This document shows, in pieces, positions 11,001 to 22,103 of a stretch of DNA of 64,000 nt. The notes under the pieces were generated by a model. That model made no database searches. It saw nothing but the letters and a program-made list of their open reading frames with translations, and was not told the DNA's origin. This DNA comes from Neelides folsomi (taxonomy: Eukaryota > Arthropoda > Collembola > Neelipleona > Neelidae). The stretch is taken from NCBI GenBank assembly GCA_034687125.1, contig JAQGBZ010000235.1, forward strand, positions 34,654 through 98,653, in the 5' to 3' direction. The position numbers and the translations under genes were made by a program. The first letter of the stretch is position 1. Every line of letters begins with the position of its first letter.

Positions 11001-12153
11001 TTCAACATGGTGACCACGATGGAATTTTCTTTTTCCGAATTTGGACTAAAAAGCAAAAAACAAAGACATGCAAAATATGCAACTAACTTAACCTAACCTA
11101 AACATATTAAATATTAAAGCAATTAACATAAAAATTAACTCACACTTTCCCCGGTCCACCTATTTTTTCCCCTTTTGTGATCACACCATCAAATACAACT
11201 TCACGGCAAAAAGACGCCCTATCAACAGCTGTAGCAAGGCTCATTTCCGTCTGCTTTGCAATGACTTCTAGAGAAATTTTTGACGACCACTGCTCCACAA
11301 ACACAAAAATTTGCCAAATTTGCAACTTGGAATTTGTAAAGAATGTCCCCTCTCTCAAACTTCTCCTTAAAGCAAAAGCAATTTTTAAAATAATAAAATT
11401 ACCTAAATAAAATGTCTTACCCGTATCCACACCTCTTTTTCTTTTCTCGATAGACATTACACGTATTCCCGTTACACGTAAATTTAAATTTATCTATCTA
11501 CAAACTATCCGCCCTTAAATACAAATGCCCCTGACAATTTGGGCATGGAATATCGCCCGATTTTGGAACTAAACCAAAAAACTGCTTTTTCTACAATTAT
11601 TTCTTTAAAGTGCCACTCTAGTATCTTTTTTAAATTAATTGTATTTTCCATTTTGAACCGAATGAAATTTAACGGAATGTGAAAGTATAAAGTTGGAAAA
11701 GAAGAAATCCCAATGAAATTTATAGATTTGAATGTGTGGAAATAGGGAAAACAATTATAACTTTAATTGTCTCTAACTTTTTTGTCTTAAGAGTCCGACG
11801 CAAAATAACTTCAAATTCGTAATCAGGTCATCAAACTTGACCAAAAAATACTTAACTAGTTTTGAAATCAGTATACTTGAATTATACCATTTTAGTTTAT
11901 GCCACTATAATTAAACTAATATATGTATAAGTAAAATTTATACATTTAAAAAAATTAAATTGAATTACTTTCCGATAAGTGAGCAACGATGATCTTCTGA
12001 GTTAACGGCAGCTTTTGAAAAATTTCTCAAAATTTGTGAAGATTTTAGCAAAAGTTCGTCTGGATCTTCAATAAAATTCTCTTCATGGCTAACTGAAATG
12101 GACAAAATGAACAAAAAGAGGAAAGCCAACGTGGCATTCAAAGTCTCGCACAT
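8083..12153 (-). CDS. Gamma-glutamyltransferase, 8 exons, 582 aa
   Basis: Exons in transcript order: 12153-11969, 10512-10463, 10336-9775, 9670-9551, 9221-9092, 8977-8787, 8699-8459, 8352-8083. All phases join. The product transfers or hydrolyses the gamma-glutamyl group of glutathione and conjugates at the cell surface. Exon 1 gives a short cytoplasmic N-terminus and a hydrophobic signal/anchor (residues about 8-21). Family motifs in order: NGSAVDAAVAVALCIGVV, PQSSGIGGGLFM, the autocleavage site GTAHIS (predicted nucleophile Thr about 391), TTTINL, FNDE, GKRPASSMSP and GASGG. The length matches the family (about 570). Exon 2 is only 50 bp and ends in a GC donor (GCTG|GCAATA); no GT donor restores the frame. 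Intron 1 holds a Merlin-like transposon and intron 4 (between 9551 and 9221) a MITE. Vertebrate GGT1/5/6/7 subtype cannot be assigned. It is head-to-head with RpS24. Confidence 0.92.
8757..8786. repeat. (TA)n microsatellite at a GGT splice site
   Basis: A run of TA dinucleotides lies immediately downstream of the exon 6 donor of the GGT gene (donor GC|GTATAT). Length change here would alter the spacing of the 5' splice site region. Confidence 0.8.
9260..9486. mobile_element. MITE with 35-bp terminal inverted repeats
   Basis: Left arm 9260-9294 and right arm 9452-9486 are reverse complements, sharing ATCAGATCATACCAAATTAT and GTCTTATTG. The element is about 227 bp, has no open frame and lies in an intron of the GGT gene. 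The superfamily is not clear; no convincing target duplication is visible. Confidence 0.75.
10570..11885. mobile_element. Merlin/ISXO2-type DNA transposon in GGT intron 1
   Basis: Long terminal inverted repeats of about 130 bp flank the element. The left end begins ATAATTCAAGTATACTG and the right end, reversed, begins the same way. Both then share TGATTTCAA, ACTAGTTAA, GGTCAAGTT, GATTACGAATTTGAAGTTA and AGTTAGAGACAATTAA. An extra 10 bp (GTGCACGCTG-like) sits in the left arm. The interior encodes, on the minus strand, a broken ISXO2-like DDE transposase, the domain typical of Merlin elements (IS1016/IS1595 relatives). The flanks show no clear 8-9 bp duplication. Confidence 0.85.
10643..11457 (-). 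pseudogene. Inactive ISXO2-like (Merlin) transposase
   Basis: Reading the minus strand from 11457: SLREGTFFTNSKL, then QWSSKISLEVIA, then EKIGGPGK, all hallmarks of the N-terminal part of ISXO2-like transposases. The frame closes at 11140. After about 95 bp that look like an intron (GTGAGT...TTTTAG) it resumes with SKFGKRKFHRGHHVE and FGGIERG. The usual segment between GGPGK and SKFGK, which carries the first catalytic Asp, is not present in either open piece. Downstream pieces (VKKWILP, VNHS, GVHTNA, STWRHAKS) are in different frames and include stops. The element could not make active transposase from this copy. Confidence 0.8.
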
Positions 12154-13108
12154 TTTAACCTACTTATTTATATTTTAGAATTTAATTAAAACTGTAATTA
12201 TCAGTTAATTAAAATTCTCATGAATAATTCAATTGTTAAATATTTAATAATAAATTATTTAATGTTTCAATTAAAAAATCAAACTAAAGTGTAATACTTA
12301 AATATTAGAGAAATCAACTAGTCACAATGGAATTGCTTGGTTCAATGGTACAAACAAACCATTTAAAAATGGAGTTTCGTTTATTTTATTTGACATTTAT
12401 TCAACACTATTTGTGCGTTAAGAAAGAAAACCGCAGTTAAATATAAATTCAAAACTGTCAATTGTTCGATCCATATCCATTTAACTGGAAAAGATAAATC
12501 ATGTTTAGTCTGGACAAACAATTAAATCGACCAAGGTTTTCTCTTTCACAATTCATCCCATGGCCATGTAAAAAAGACTATTTATTTAAAATATTTCTTT
12601 ATTGTAATAATATCTATATTATTAATCCAAAGTTAATAATGGGATTAGATTAAGATTATGTTTTTAAAAATTTATCAAACGGAGTTAAATTAATTAAATA
12701 TGATTCTAATAATTAAGTAATTGAACGAAATAAATAATTCTTAAAAAATGAAATAATTATATAATCTTTCATACATACTTTCATCAACAACAATAATTCA
12801 TTCAATAATAACTAACTGTTATAATTAAAATTCAATTATCATTAAAATATTAACATTTAATGTTATTATTTAAATGGCGAAATAATTAAAATGTTATCAA
12901 AGTTAAAATAAAATGTTCGGAAATAACAAAAGTCTCATTCTCCCCACCGCAAAGCAAAATTCATATGATCCGGTTTTGTATGATCATGCGACGCCATCTG
13001 GGCCAAATTCCCTCCATCATTCCCACATGTAAGCGAGACATTGCGGCTTTGAGAGTTCTCCTCCGATTTCAATCATTTTAACTTAATTTGGTCAACAATT
13101 AGCCCAAA
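12154..13108. promoter_or_regulatory. Divergent intergenic region, GGT / RpS24
   Basis: The two genes point away from each other across 955 bp, so both promoters must be here. No TATA box at a credible distance was found for either gene. The last 60 bp before the RpS24 ATG contain a pyrimidine stretch (TTCTCCTCC) that could serve as a terminal-oligopyrimidine start; this is inference. Confidence 0.4.
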
Positions 13109-14486
13109 ATGGTAAGTCAATTAACCTTTAAACTATTCAGTATTTAATTGTGGTCAAATTGGTGTAACCCGGGTCAAAGGGAATAATCGGGGAGACTTAA
13201 TTTTAATTATTTTGTAATGCAGTCAGAGGGGACGGCTACGATTCGAACTCGTAAGTTCATGACGAACCGTCTGTTGTCGAGGAAGCAGATGGTCGTCGAC
13301 GTCCTCCATCCTGGACGAGCTTCCCTGCCCAAAACGGAAATTAGGGAAAAATTGTCAAAACTCTACAAAACCACCAACGATGTCGTGTTTTGCTTCGGAT
13401 TCAAAACGGCCTTTGGTGGCGGACGATCTTCGGGATTTGCCCTCATCTACGACACTTTAGATTTGGCTAAGAAGTTCGAGCCTAAATATCGACTCCAAAG
13501 GGTAAATAAATTACAATTAAATTAAATAAAACTTCATAATTTATTAATAATAGATTTATGATGATTTGGATAGATTTACGAAAACTATGTTAATATTATA
13601 TAAAATCATCTTATAACCAAATTATAATAACTATTGAGCTAGTTGTCTTTAATGAATCTTAATTGTGTTTAATGAATGTTATTAAATATGTTTAATTTAT
13701 GATTTATTTTATGGTTTATTTTAGCACGGGTTGTACGAGCGCGGAAAGACGACTCGTAAGCAGAGGAAGGAAAGAAAGAACAGAGTGAAGAAAGTGAGAG
13801 GAACCAAGAAGGCAAAGGTCGGAGCTGCTGCAGCGAAGAAGGTAAATTTAATTATTTAAATTTAATTATTCTAATCAAATTAAGTTTATACATCAATTAA
13901 ATCCAAATGTGTTATTCATAATGGAAACATTAAATATTTAAATGTGTAAAGGCGAGGAAATAAAAGTTGGTGGATTCCTTCCAAATCGCGAATCTCGAGG
14001 TTACTTTTTAACAAATGTATTGCGTGCGAGCTTTGTGCACTCTTTACAGTTTTAATTATAATTCCAATTTTAATCATTCTCTTTTTCTGCACAATTATTT
14101 AGTCAAATTAACTAACTTTGTTGGATTAACATTGTTTTAAGTGCCCCAAACTAACTTGCCGATTGAGCTTGTTTAACACTCCAATTTAGATAACATTGTT
14201 TTTGATGTTATTTTAATTTCCTGAGTTTCGTTTTAATTAACAAACCAAGTGTTCAAGAATGCCTTTTTGTATAATTATGAAAACAATTATGATTTTAATT
14301 AATGATTTTATAATGATTTCATTTGTATAGCTAGGAATATTTTATAATTTGAGTTTGATTTGATTTGTATCATTAGTTGAGATTTTGAGTTTAATTTGGT
14401 TTTGACTTTGATTTGCGAATATTTCAATATTTGTGGAATTGTGAATGAGCGATTTAATTAATTGTTTTTAATTTTCTTTTCAGTAA
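13109..14486 (+). CDS. RpS24: Ribosomal protein eS24 (RpS24), 133 aa
   Basis: Small-subunit ribosomal protein. Exons: 13109-13111 (the ATG alone, followed by GTAAGT), 13223-13501, 13725-13841 and 14484-14486, where the stop TAA is the first codon after the acceptor. Family blocks: [85 protein letters not shown] and a Lys/Ala-rich tail. The length equals the usual 133 residues. A first coding exon limited to the initiator ATG is also known from vertebrate RPS24, so this intron position is probably ancient. The exon 3 donor AAG|GTAAAT and the stop-only last exon mean that the C-terminus depends on splicing: retaining the 642-bp intron would add a few residues. ATTAAA at 14557-14562 is a likely poly(A) signal. 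Confidence 0.96.
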
Positions 14487-14916
14487 ACTCGCGGACGGCA
14501 ATTCCTTCAATAACCCAAATGGTCTTCTGACTCTTCTAAAAGAAATGAACCTTTTGATTAAAAAATGTTAAGAATTTAATTTTTACATCTCTCTTTATTT
14601 CAACATTAATATTCATAATACTTTTTAATCTCATTTAAAATTTTAATTTACAAACTGCTCAGCAGTTTTAATTTCTAATTAATAATAAATAAGTAGCTTT
14701 ATTTTAATAGAAATATTTTCATTTAACATTGATAAAGATTTGAGTATAATTTCATTTAACTATTCAACTATTAAATTTTTAAATTCATTTAACAATTCAA
14801 CTTTATTTAAATTCATTTAACTATTCAACAATTTAACTTCAGTTAACTAAACAAGATTTAATTTAATTTAACGCTAACTTTAATATTCAATTTAATAATT
14901 TTAATGTCATTTAAAT
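14487..14916. other. Convergent 3' intergenic region RpS24 / TRPV
   Basis: The two genes end tail-to-tail 430 bp apart. The interval is an AT-rich simple sequence dominated by ATTTAACTATTCAAC-like words. Hexamers for both strands occur (AATAAA near 14685 on plus; minus-strand AATAAA at 14698-14703 and 14802-14807), so the 3' UTRs may overlap. Confidence 0.5.
14557..14562 (+). promoter_or_regulatory. Likely RpS24 polyadenylation signal (ATTAAA)
   Basis: ATTAAA 71 nt past the stop codon; the only common hexamer in the near 3' region. Further AATAAA hexamers near 14685 are alternatives. Confidence 0.35.
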
Positions 14917-17900
14917 TCAAACGTCATCTTCATCTCTGTCCCAAGCTACCAATTTGTTCATCCCAGTTATTTCCTGCGTGCTCCAACGGTCATTCCCGGT
15001 CAAAGGTCGTCTTTTCTCTTCTTCACTTCCGCTCTTCTTCGATGGTTCGATTTTGTTCCCTCCGCTCGCTCCAGCCGTCGACGAAATTTTTGCCGATTTT
15101 GCCCGTTCCGTCTTCTTTTTCTCTTCCTCGTCCCGGCTTTTGGTTTTGGAGGATTTTGGTCTTTCCTTTTTCTCTTCGAATGCGATCGTAATCTTCGGCG
15201 GTTTTTCACCTTCTTGGCCAACTCCAACTTCGTCGTCCACATAAGCCAAATTGACTGATCCTTCTTTAGTCAAAGATAATTGAGGTTTAGATGTTGGTTT
15301 AGATGAAGTTAATTGTGAAGTTAATTGTGATTTTGATGAAGAATCTGCTAATTGGGATTTGTCTAATGTGGATTTAGATTCAGAATCTAATGAAGGTTTC
15401 AATGTTGGTGTTAAATTTAAATTTGGTGGAGATTTGCTAATTGTAGCCAAATCTGCAAAGCCGCCAACTTCAACTCCTCCACCGATAGATTTTCTTCTTC
15501 CGGTTGTTCGACGTTCTTCTTCATCACTTTTGTAAAGTTCTGACTCGCTCTCGTCGCTGTCGAGATTCACTCGAATTAAATCTTTCTTGTCGGAGAAAAT
15601 TATAATTTTGGGAGTGTCGCCGAGCTTAACGTTGTTCCTCCGTTTGACTTTTATTGGTTCAATGGGGACAGCCAAAAGATTTGAGTTAAATGGAGGGACG
15701 GAGACGGAAAGACAAACGCCGTCGTTCAACGTAGAATAATCTGGGGGTTGATCTAGAGCTGGCAAATGACCATTCAGATTTTTAACATCGCCGAATGACA
15801 ATTGGTCGAGGGCGGAAGTGATGTCGGTCGAAATTCCTTCAATTAGCGACTGTGATCGAGGACTAGAAAAAAGCAATTTTTAATTTTATTAATTCATCAA
15901 ATTAATACTTTGATATAGAATATAATAATATTTAGATAGAAATTCAATAATATCGATTAAACCATAAATTAAAATTAATAAGTTTATTAATTTATATAAA
16001 TTGTATTTGAATGTAATTACGTTTGAACGATTGGAGTTGAAACAGAATTTCTGTGTCCCCACATGATAATTCTCAATTCTTCTCCCGTCATTCCACGCTT
16101 TTTCAGTGCTGTGATCGTCACTTTACCAACTCTCTGTTTAAAATAATTATTAAGTTAATTATTAATTTAAGTTCTTTCAATTGGCCTTAAATTGTCATTT
16201 TTAATATCAGAATTAGTTAATTGTAAATTAAGTTTATTTAAATAATTAAGTTAAATTGAGTAATTAAGTTAAATTAAGTAGTTAAGTTAGATTAAGTTAA
16301 TTTCACCAAAATTATAATTTTAAGTAAATTAAAGTTAATTTTTGTAAAATTTAAGTTCTTGACCTTCCAATTTGACAAAGCTCCCTTCCGTTGGTTCGCT
16401 CTTGTCTTGCTCATTGATTTAATAACCATCACTCCGCGTATTTCATTTGTAGGGTCAGTTCCACCAAGTTTGATGCTATACTCGTTAATGTAATGTTTGG
16501 CATCTTCCTGACTCACGGCGCGTTCCAATGCAACCACAATCTTCGCCCACTAAAACAATAAAAACCAAATAAACAATTAAAATTCAAAATTGACTATTGA
16601 TATTAAGCTTGAGAGCATTTAATATAAATAGGAATAACTAAATTACTAAAGTTTACCTGTTTGACCCATTCTTTCTCACTCCGCTCGATGACCTCCGAAT
16701 AAGTGTTTCCCATCATGGCAATCAACATGTTTAGCAAAAGGATCGGAACCAAAATCATGAAAGTGATGAAAACTATTTTGGCCATGATGGGATATGCCGT
16801 TAAGGACAAGTCATTGTACTGAAAACAATATCAAATATTAACTTCGTTAATTTTGTTAAGTGTTAATGTTAAATGTTAAAAGTTAATGTTAAATGTTAAG
16901 TCTTAATGTTAAAGTGTTAATATATGTTAATATTATGTGTTAGTGTTAATATAAATTTTATATATTTAAAATTTTAATATTTAGTATTTTATTCACGCTA
17001 TATGATCCAAGTGTCATTTGATAAAGAGCCATCCAAGTTTGGGGATATCCATGGAACAACGTGTTTTGGACATCCGGATGACTTTTGTATAAGTAAAAGA
17101 ACGATTGGGAAAATCCCAATAAGAAAATTGTATAAATAATTCCAAAGGTTAGCATGTCACCAGTGATCATACTGTAAACCATTGTCACAAATGGACCTGT
17201 TAACTTGATAGCACTGTAACGAAACAATTAATCATTTTGCAATTTAAAGATTTTTAATTGTTATTAAATTAATTTATATAAGATTTTTAATTGGATAGTT
17301 TTAATTAAATTAGATTTTTAATTGAGTAATTGTAATTAAGTTAGTAATAATATTTGTAATTAGGCTTTAGTTAAATACCCGGCAAAGAACATCATGAAGA
17401 ACCAAGAACAAACCATCGCAAAACTCAATAAACTTTCTTCTAATCGAACATCTCCGCTCATCCTCACAGGAACGCAGAGCAAAATGAGGAAATTCCCAAT
17501 GAGAAAAACCAACTTGGGTGGAGATTGGGGCTAAAAATCCATTTAGAAATAGTTAATAAAATTATTATATTTCAATTATTACAATTAATTTTTACAGGTT
17601 TTGGATTTTATTTCACCAATTGCTTCAAGTAAGTGACAATTCCTTGATTTTTGATTTCTTCTCCTTGTTGAACAAAAATATAAAGAAGACAGCAGAGAAT
17701 CGTCCCAAGTTCAAAACCCAACCTGATGACATCGGCCGGTCGGGAATAATCCACCAGGCTTTGATTCCGATCCGAAGGGCGCAAATACACGGCCAAACTC
17801 ATCGTGAGCAAATGGAGAAACGCGATTGAAATTCTCTTAAGGAATTGATTCTGTGCAAATGTTTTCCATTTCTCTTCCAATAGACGTTGGATGATTCCTC

Positions 17901-20130
17901 CTTCGAGCATGTTTAAATGATCTTCTTTACTCCCGGCCAAAATCATAAAAAGGGCTGAATTCCAATCTGGAAATTAAAATCAATTAAGTAAATTAAATCT
18001 AAAGTTAACTATAAAGTTAATTATAATAAATTAATTAGTTTTGATCAATTGAGTTTAATTAATTTGATTATGATCTTACTTGTTCGCCCATCAGGCATAA
18101 TCGTATCAAGAGCGTTTAAAGGATATCCAGAACACGTGATATTTGAATATCTCCAAAATTCCCTCGCGCTCAATTCCAACATTTCCCTAAACACGCTCGC
18201 ACGACCCAAAATACAAGCTAAGGTCAACGGGGTCAATCCTTGGTTATTTTCAATAGAACTGCTTGCAACAACGTGAGGATGTCTTAAAGCATAGCCATAC
18301 ATTCCCTACAATTTCAATATTAAAAATTTACATTTTTTATATAATTTAAATACAAATAATATTAAATATAATTATAACAATAATTTATAAATTATTGTTA
18401 CAATTATATTTAATACGTTATCCTTATAAATTTTCATAAGGTTTTGTGGGTCATGATGGGGTCTAATTTTTATAAGACTTTTATTAATTTAATGTTTTAA
18501 TTGAAATAAAAAGAATGGAATTTTCACCAATTGATCTGTGACAACGACCATGTGTAAAACCATATTCCCAAAAGAGTCTTGTTTGTCCGGATCTGCTCCT
18601 TTGTCTAAAAGGAGATTGTAAACGCTTTCATTGTTTACACAAGCAGCCCAAGCTAAAGGATATTCACCCAAATAGGCCAATCCTTCATAATCCGTTTCTT
18701 TGGCTGGATGGACGCGCTGTTGGTCGCGTGGTAAGAAAAAACTTCCTACGTTTACAATTTAAAAAACATTTCTCTTTTAAACTTTGGTTAAGTTTAGTTG
18801 TGATAGTTAAGTTGGTTAATTACATTAATTTGGTTAAGATTATTTAAGTTGGGTTGGATTATTAAGTTAGTTTAGTTAGGGTTATTTAAGTTAATTTAGA
18901 GTTATTTAAATATTCTGAATTTTACCCGTTGCTCTTTGCTCAATATGAGCTCCTGACTCAATCAAAAGATGAACCATGTCATTGTTCAAATACGCAATGG
19001 CCAAATGCAAAGCAGAAGCACCTGAAAATTAAACTTTAATTATATTATTTAAATGGTTTGATACTAAAATTACAGTTAGTGTAATTAACAGTTAAATGTT
19101 TAATTTCCTTTTTCAAAGAAACATTATAAATAAAGAAAAATGAACCAAGATATTCTTCGCCCTCGACAACGTCCACAGCGAGTTTTGGATAATATTTCAA
19201 TAGAATCCGAGCAAGTCGCGAATGCAATTTTGTATTGCAGATAATGAGGAGATGAAGAAGAGATTCGCCCAAACTCCCACGATATTGCATTTGCCAACTT
19301 GCTTCATGATCTTTCCATTTAGCAAGTGGATCATTCGGACCGCTGGCCAATACAGGAATAACTACCTGGATTAATTATAACTATAAGTATTTAAATGGTG
19401 CCATTTAATTAAGTTTTGATTAAACAGTTTAATTTTAATTAAATAAATAAATTGATACTCAAGTTTTGAAAAAGATTTGACTTTGTGCCAAAAGGCGCAA
19501 TATTTAGTAAAGTTAAAAATGCACGCATACATCGCAACTACCAACTTACTAAATCCTGCGTTTTTTGGCCAAAAGTCAAATTTTTAAATTTGAGTTAATA
19601 ATTTAATTATAATTAATTGAATAAATATTTTAATTATGGCTCAATTTAATAAACTTGATTAAAATGTAAAGTTTACATGTTTTTGATTTCTAAATTTCCA
19701 TCTTAAATATTCTGTTCTTGAAATGATTTGCCCTTTCCCTTCTTTATACATAAACATTCCGAATTGATCTCGAATCAATTTGTCAACTTCCACCGCTCCG
19801 CCAGTGTTGAAGGCGTCGATCAATTCGCCACCCTTTTTGTAATTAGCCAATTTGTAAAGAAGACAATCGTCGTCACCTGAGGCCTTTTTTAAACAAAATT
19901 CGACAATTGTAATTATATTTTAATTATCGTTTATAAATTTCAGTATTAATTATTATTTTAATTATCTTTTCGACTATATTTAACAATATTTAATTATTTT
20001 TTATTTGAAAATATTTAATTATTTTTCATTGAAGGTAAATAGTAAGTTTGTAAAATCTTACTTGAGAAACAACTCGGTCAAGAACCGCCCCAGGATTTAA
20101 CTGCTCTGTTCCTCCCATACAATTACCCAT
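14917..20130 (-). CDS. iav: Inactive/OSM-9-type TRPV channel, 13 exons, 1,053 aa
   Basis: Exons in transcript order: 20130-20062, 19883-19677, 19365-19146, 19021-18926, 18745-18528, 18305-18080, 17966-17617, 17530-17379, 17213-16997, 16818-16657, 16549-16364, 16133-16021, 15862-14917. All phases agree. A cation-channel subunit; in insects Inactive pairs with Nanchung in chordotonal mechanoreceptors. Starts MGNC (possible lipidation). Ankyrin repeats span about residues 115-340 ([54 protein letters not shown]). Membrane segments S1-S6 lie between about 385 and 625; the pore loop reads [13 protein letters not shown]6 continues into [19 protein letters not shown]. The TRP-box region has [14 protein letters not shown], and the block [20 protein letters not shown] followed by [10 protein letters not shown] is what separates Inactive from Nanchung in my memory of the families. 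The last exon encodes a 315-residue acidic/Ser/Lys-rich tail, as in the long Drosophila Inactive (about 1,120 aa). Confidence 0.93.
16846..16955. repeat. GTTAAT-type simple repeat in a TRPV intron
   Basis: Degenerate head-to-tail copies of GTTAATGTTAAAT between exons 10 and 9 of the TRPV gene. Similar TTAAGTTA-type arrays lie at 16230-16300 and 18780-18920 in other introns of the same gene. Confidence 0.7.
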
Positions 20131-20630
20131 TTTGATTTTAACCCCTTTTCAATGAGAATAGTTAACTAAAGGCTTTCTTAATATAATTAAAATTATAAGG
20201 AGATAATAAAGTTAAATTAGTTGTTAATCTTGTTAAAGATGGTCAACTACGTAGTATTGCTATTTCACACCCAAAAGGGAGAATGCGAAGAATTTTGCAT
20301 AAATGGGATCGATTTTGTTTAAGTAGAGTAATGGGAATTGGGATAGTTGGACGAAAATGGATTTTATCGACTAAACTTCATTTCTCATCATCACATTTGA
20401 TTCGTGTCAAAATACAATCATATTCAATTATGCAATCACTATAAATTACTTCCATGTTTAAGTCATTCTTTATTAATTCATTAATTTTAAATGGAAAATT
20501 TTACTTAACTGTAATACATTTAATCATAAATAGTGATAACTATAAATTTAAGCTACTTATAACAAAAATTTAAATATATGTAGCTAAACAGACGGAAGTT
20601 TTAAATGAATTATCAATGGACAAATTAGGT
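20131..20630. other. Presumed TRPV promoter / intergenic stretch
   Basis: Five hundred bases upstream of the TRPV start codon and downstream of the small gene on the same strand. AT-rich; I see no TATA box, RNA gene or repeat that I can support. Confidence 0.35.
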
Positions 20631-21146
20631 TTATTTTACAAAAGTGCAACTGCAATTATTATCCCAATAGCAAAAAGTATGAAAATAATGATAAAAACTC
20701 CAAATGCAAATTCCCAAATGTTTTGTATAAAATGCTTTTGTATTGACCAGATTGGGATGATTCGGATCGGGGCGTCCTTCATTCGTGTAGTTTTTTGCCG
20801 GAAGACGCCCGAAATCCTTACGGACAAAAGTTCCATGTCCACCGGGAATCCGCTCCGCATCCTTTTAATTTAAAAATCCAATATTAATTAAGATTACGTT
20901 ATAAATTCATTCTAATATTTTAATCAGTCTAAATATTTCAATGTTTAATTTTTCAAATTGGTGTTAATTTTTAATTAAATGTAATTAAATGTATAAAATG
21001 ATTAAATAATAAATATGTAAGATGTTTATTTAAATTACACTTGTTAAGAGTTGATCCTCCGAACCTCCGGAGAGCCTTTGAAGCGTTGAACATCCGTTTT
21101 TAATTTCCTGCTCTTCGGCTTCTTTTGGTTTATTCTCCCGTTGGTC
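20631..21146 (-). CDS. Possible small gene, two exons, frame uncertain
   Basis: Minus strand, just upstream of the TRPV gene. A candidate exon 21146-21039 (36 codons: DQRENKPKEAEEQEI..., acidic) ends at a GT donor (AGT|GTAATT). Exon 20861-20631 begins after TTAAAAG. Splicing at these sites gives a frame reading DAERIPGGHGTFVRKDFG and ending at 20631. The same exon is also open in the next frame (20860-20636), which starts with ATG and ends in a strikingly good membrane segment (FAFGVFIIIFILFAIGIII). Only one is likely to be translated, and splice phase favours the first while hydropathy favours the second. No upstream start exon was identified. GC content and codon use look coding. No family recognised. 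Confidence 0.4.
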
Positions 21147-22103
21147 CTTTCATGAGATTTGGATTAGTTGAGATTATTGTTTTTCTGCTAATTGGGGCTG
21201 GGAAGGAAATCAAATGCAAGAAGGCAAAGCACATTAAAATTAATCAAAGACATAATTAACTTTATCTTATCTTTTATATGTATTTGACATTGAGCATCTG
21301 GTAAAATTGGAAATGATTGAAATGAATTAGTAGGATTTAATTAGATGTTAATTTATATTATTAGTATATGTGAATATTATATTACACGTTTAATGCCTGC
21401 GGGTTATAGGCGAGGGCGGGTTGTATGCGAGGGCGGCTTCCTTGCGAGGGATTAGGGTATAATGAAAATTATGAAAATTACAAAATGTTTTTCAAAGTAA
21501 CAAATATTTATTTAATTGAATGCCAATTTTTGTCATTATACTTTCATATAATTATATAAAATCTTATATGAAATATATTAATATACAATTACATACTTTT
21601 ATATAAAATAATTCATCAATGTGATTTCCAACTTCATTAATTAAGCTATTGATCTTAGAAAGTTGAAGGATTATGTCATTATGATAAAATCATTTCTTGG
21701 GTGATTTAAAGAAGCATTTAAATGTTTTTGTTGAATTGGTATGAATGAATTTTATTATCATTGTTCAAATATTATATATGAGATATACCAGGTGAGTCAT
21801 AAGTTCTGTGAAGTTTTGGTATAGCTTTCTTTCCCAAAACTTCACAGAACTTATGGCTCGCCTGGTAGACCATATAATTAATCTTGTGATCCTTAGGCAA
21901 AAAATATAAAAGATTTGTGAGCCCCCTGCGTCCTTTAATAAAAAAAGAAGTGTATATTTAGACGCAGAAAACAATAGTCACAAATTTAAATAAATTATAT
22001 TTTTTATAATAAATATACAATTCCACACAGTACATTATTTATAATTTATATTGTCAAATATGTAAATTACATATTTAAATGAATAAAATTACATAATTGT
22101 TAG
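21147..22103. other. Intergenic, one MITE, one GC-rich patch
   Basis: AT-rich DNA between the small gene and the secreted-protein promoter. It contains the palindromic mariner-type MITE at 21786-21867 and an isolated G-rich patch near 21400-21460 with repeated GCGAGGG words (GGCGAGGGCGGG, GCGAGGGCGGC, GCGAGGGATTAGGG). Nothing else recognised. Confidence 0.4.
21786..21867. mobile_element. Palindromic mariner-type MITE flanked by TA
   Basis: Arms 21786-21819 and 21834-21867 (34 bp, two mismatches) face each other across 14 bp. The outer ends are TA-CCAGGTGAGTCATAAG and its complement, so the element is bounded by the TA dinucleotide that Tc1/mariner elements duplicate. It consists of almost nothing but its terminal repeats. 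Confidence 0.8.

Noticed and set aside
14904-15244. Plus-strand open frames over the TRPV last exon
   Set aside because: Shadows of the Ser/Lys/Glu-rich tail; the minus strand joins upstream exons in phase.
14917-20130. Assignment of the TRPV channel to Nanchung
   Set aside because: The long C-terminal tail and the block after the TRP region ([30 protein letters not shown]) fit Inactive/OSM-9 better. A phylogeny would settle it.
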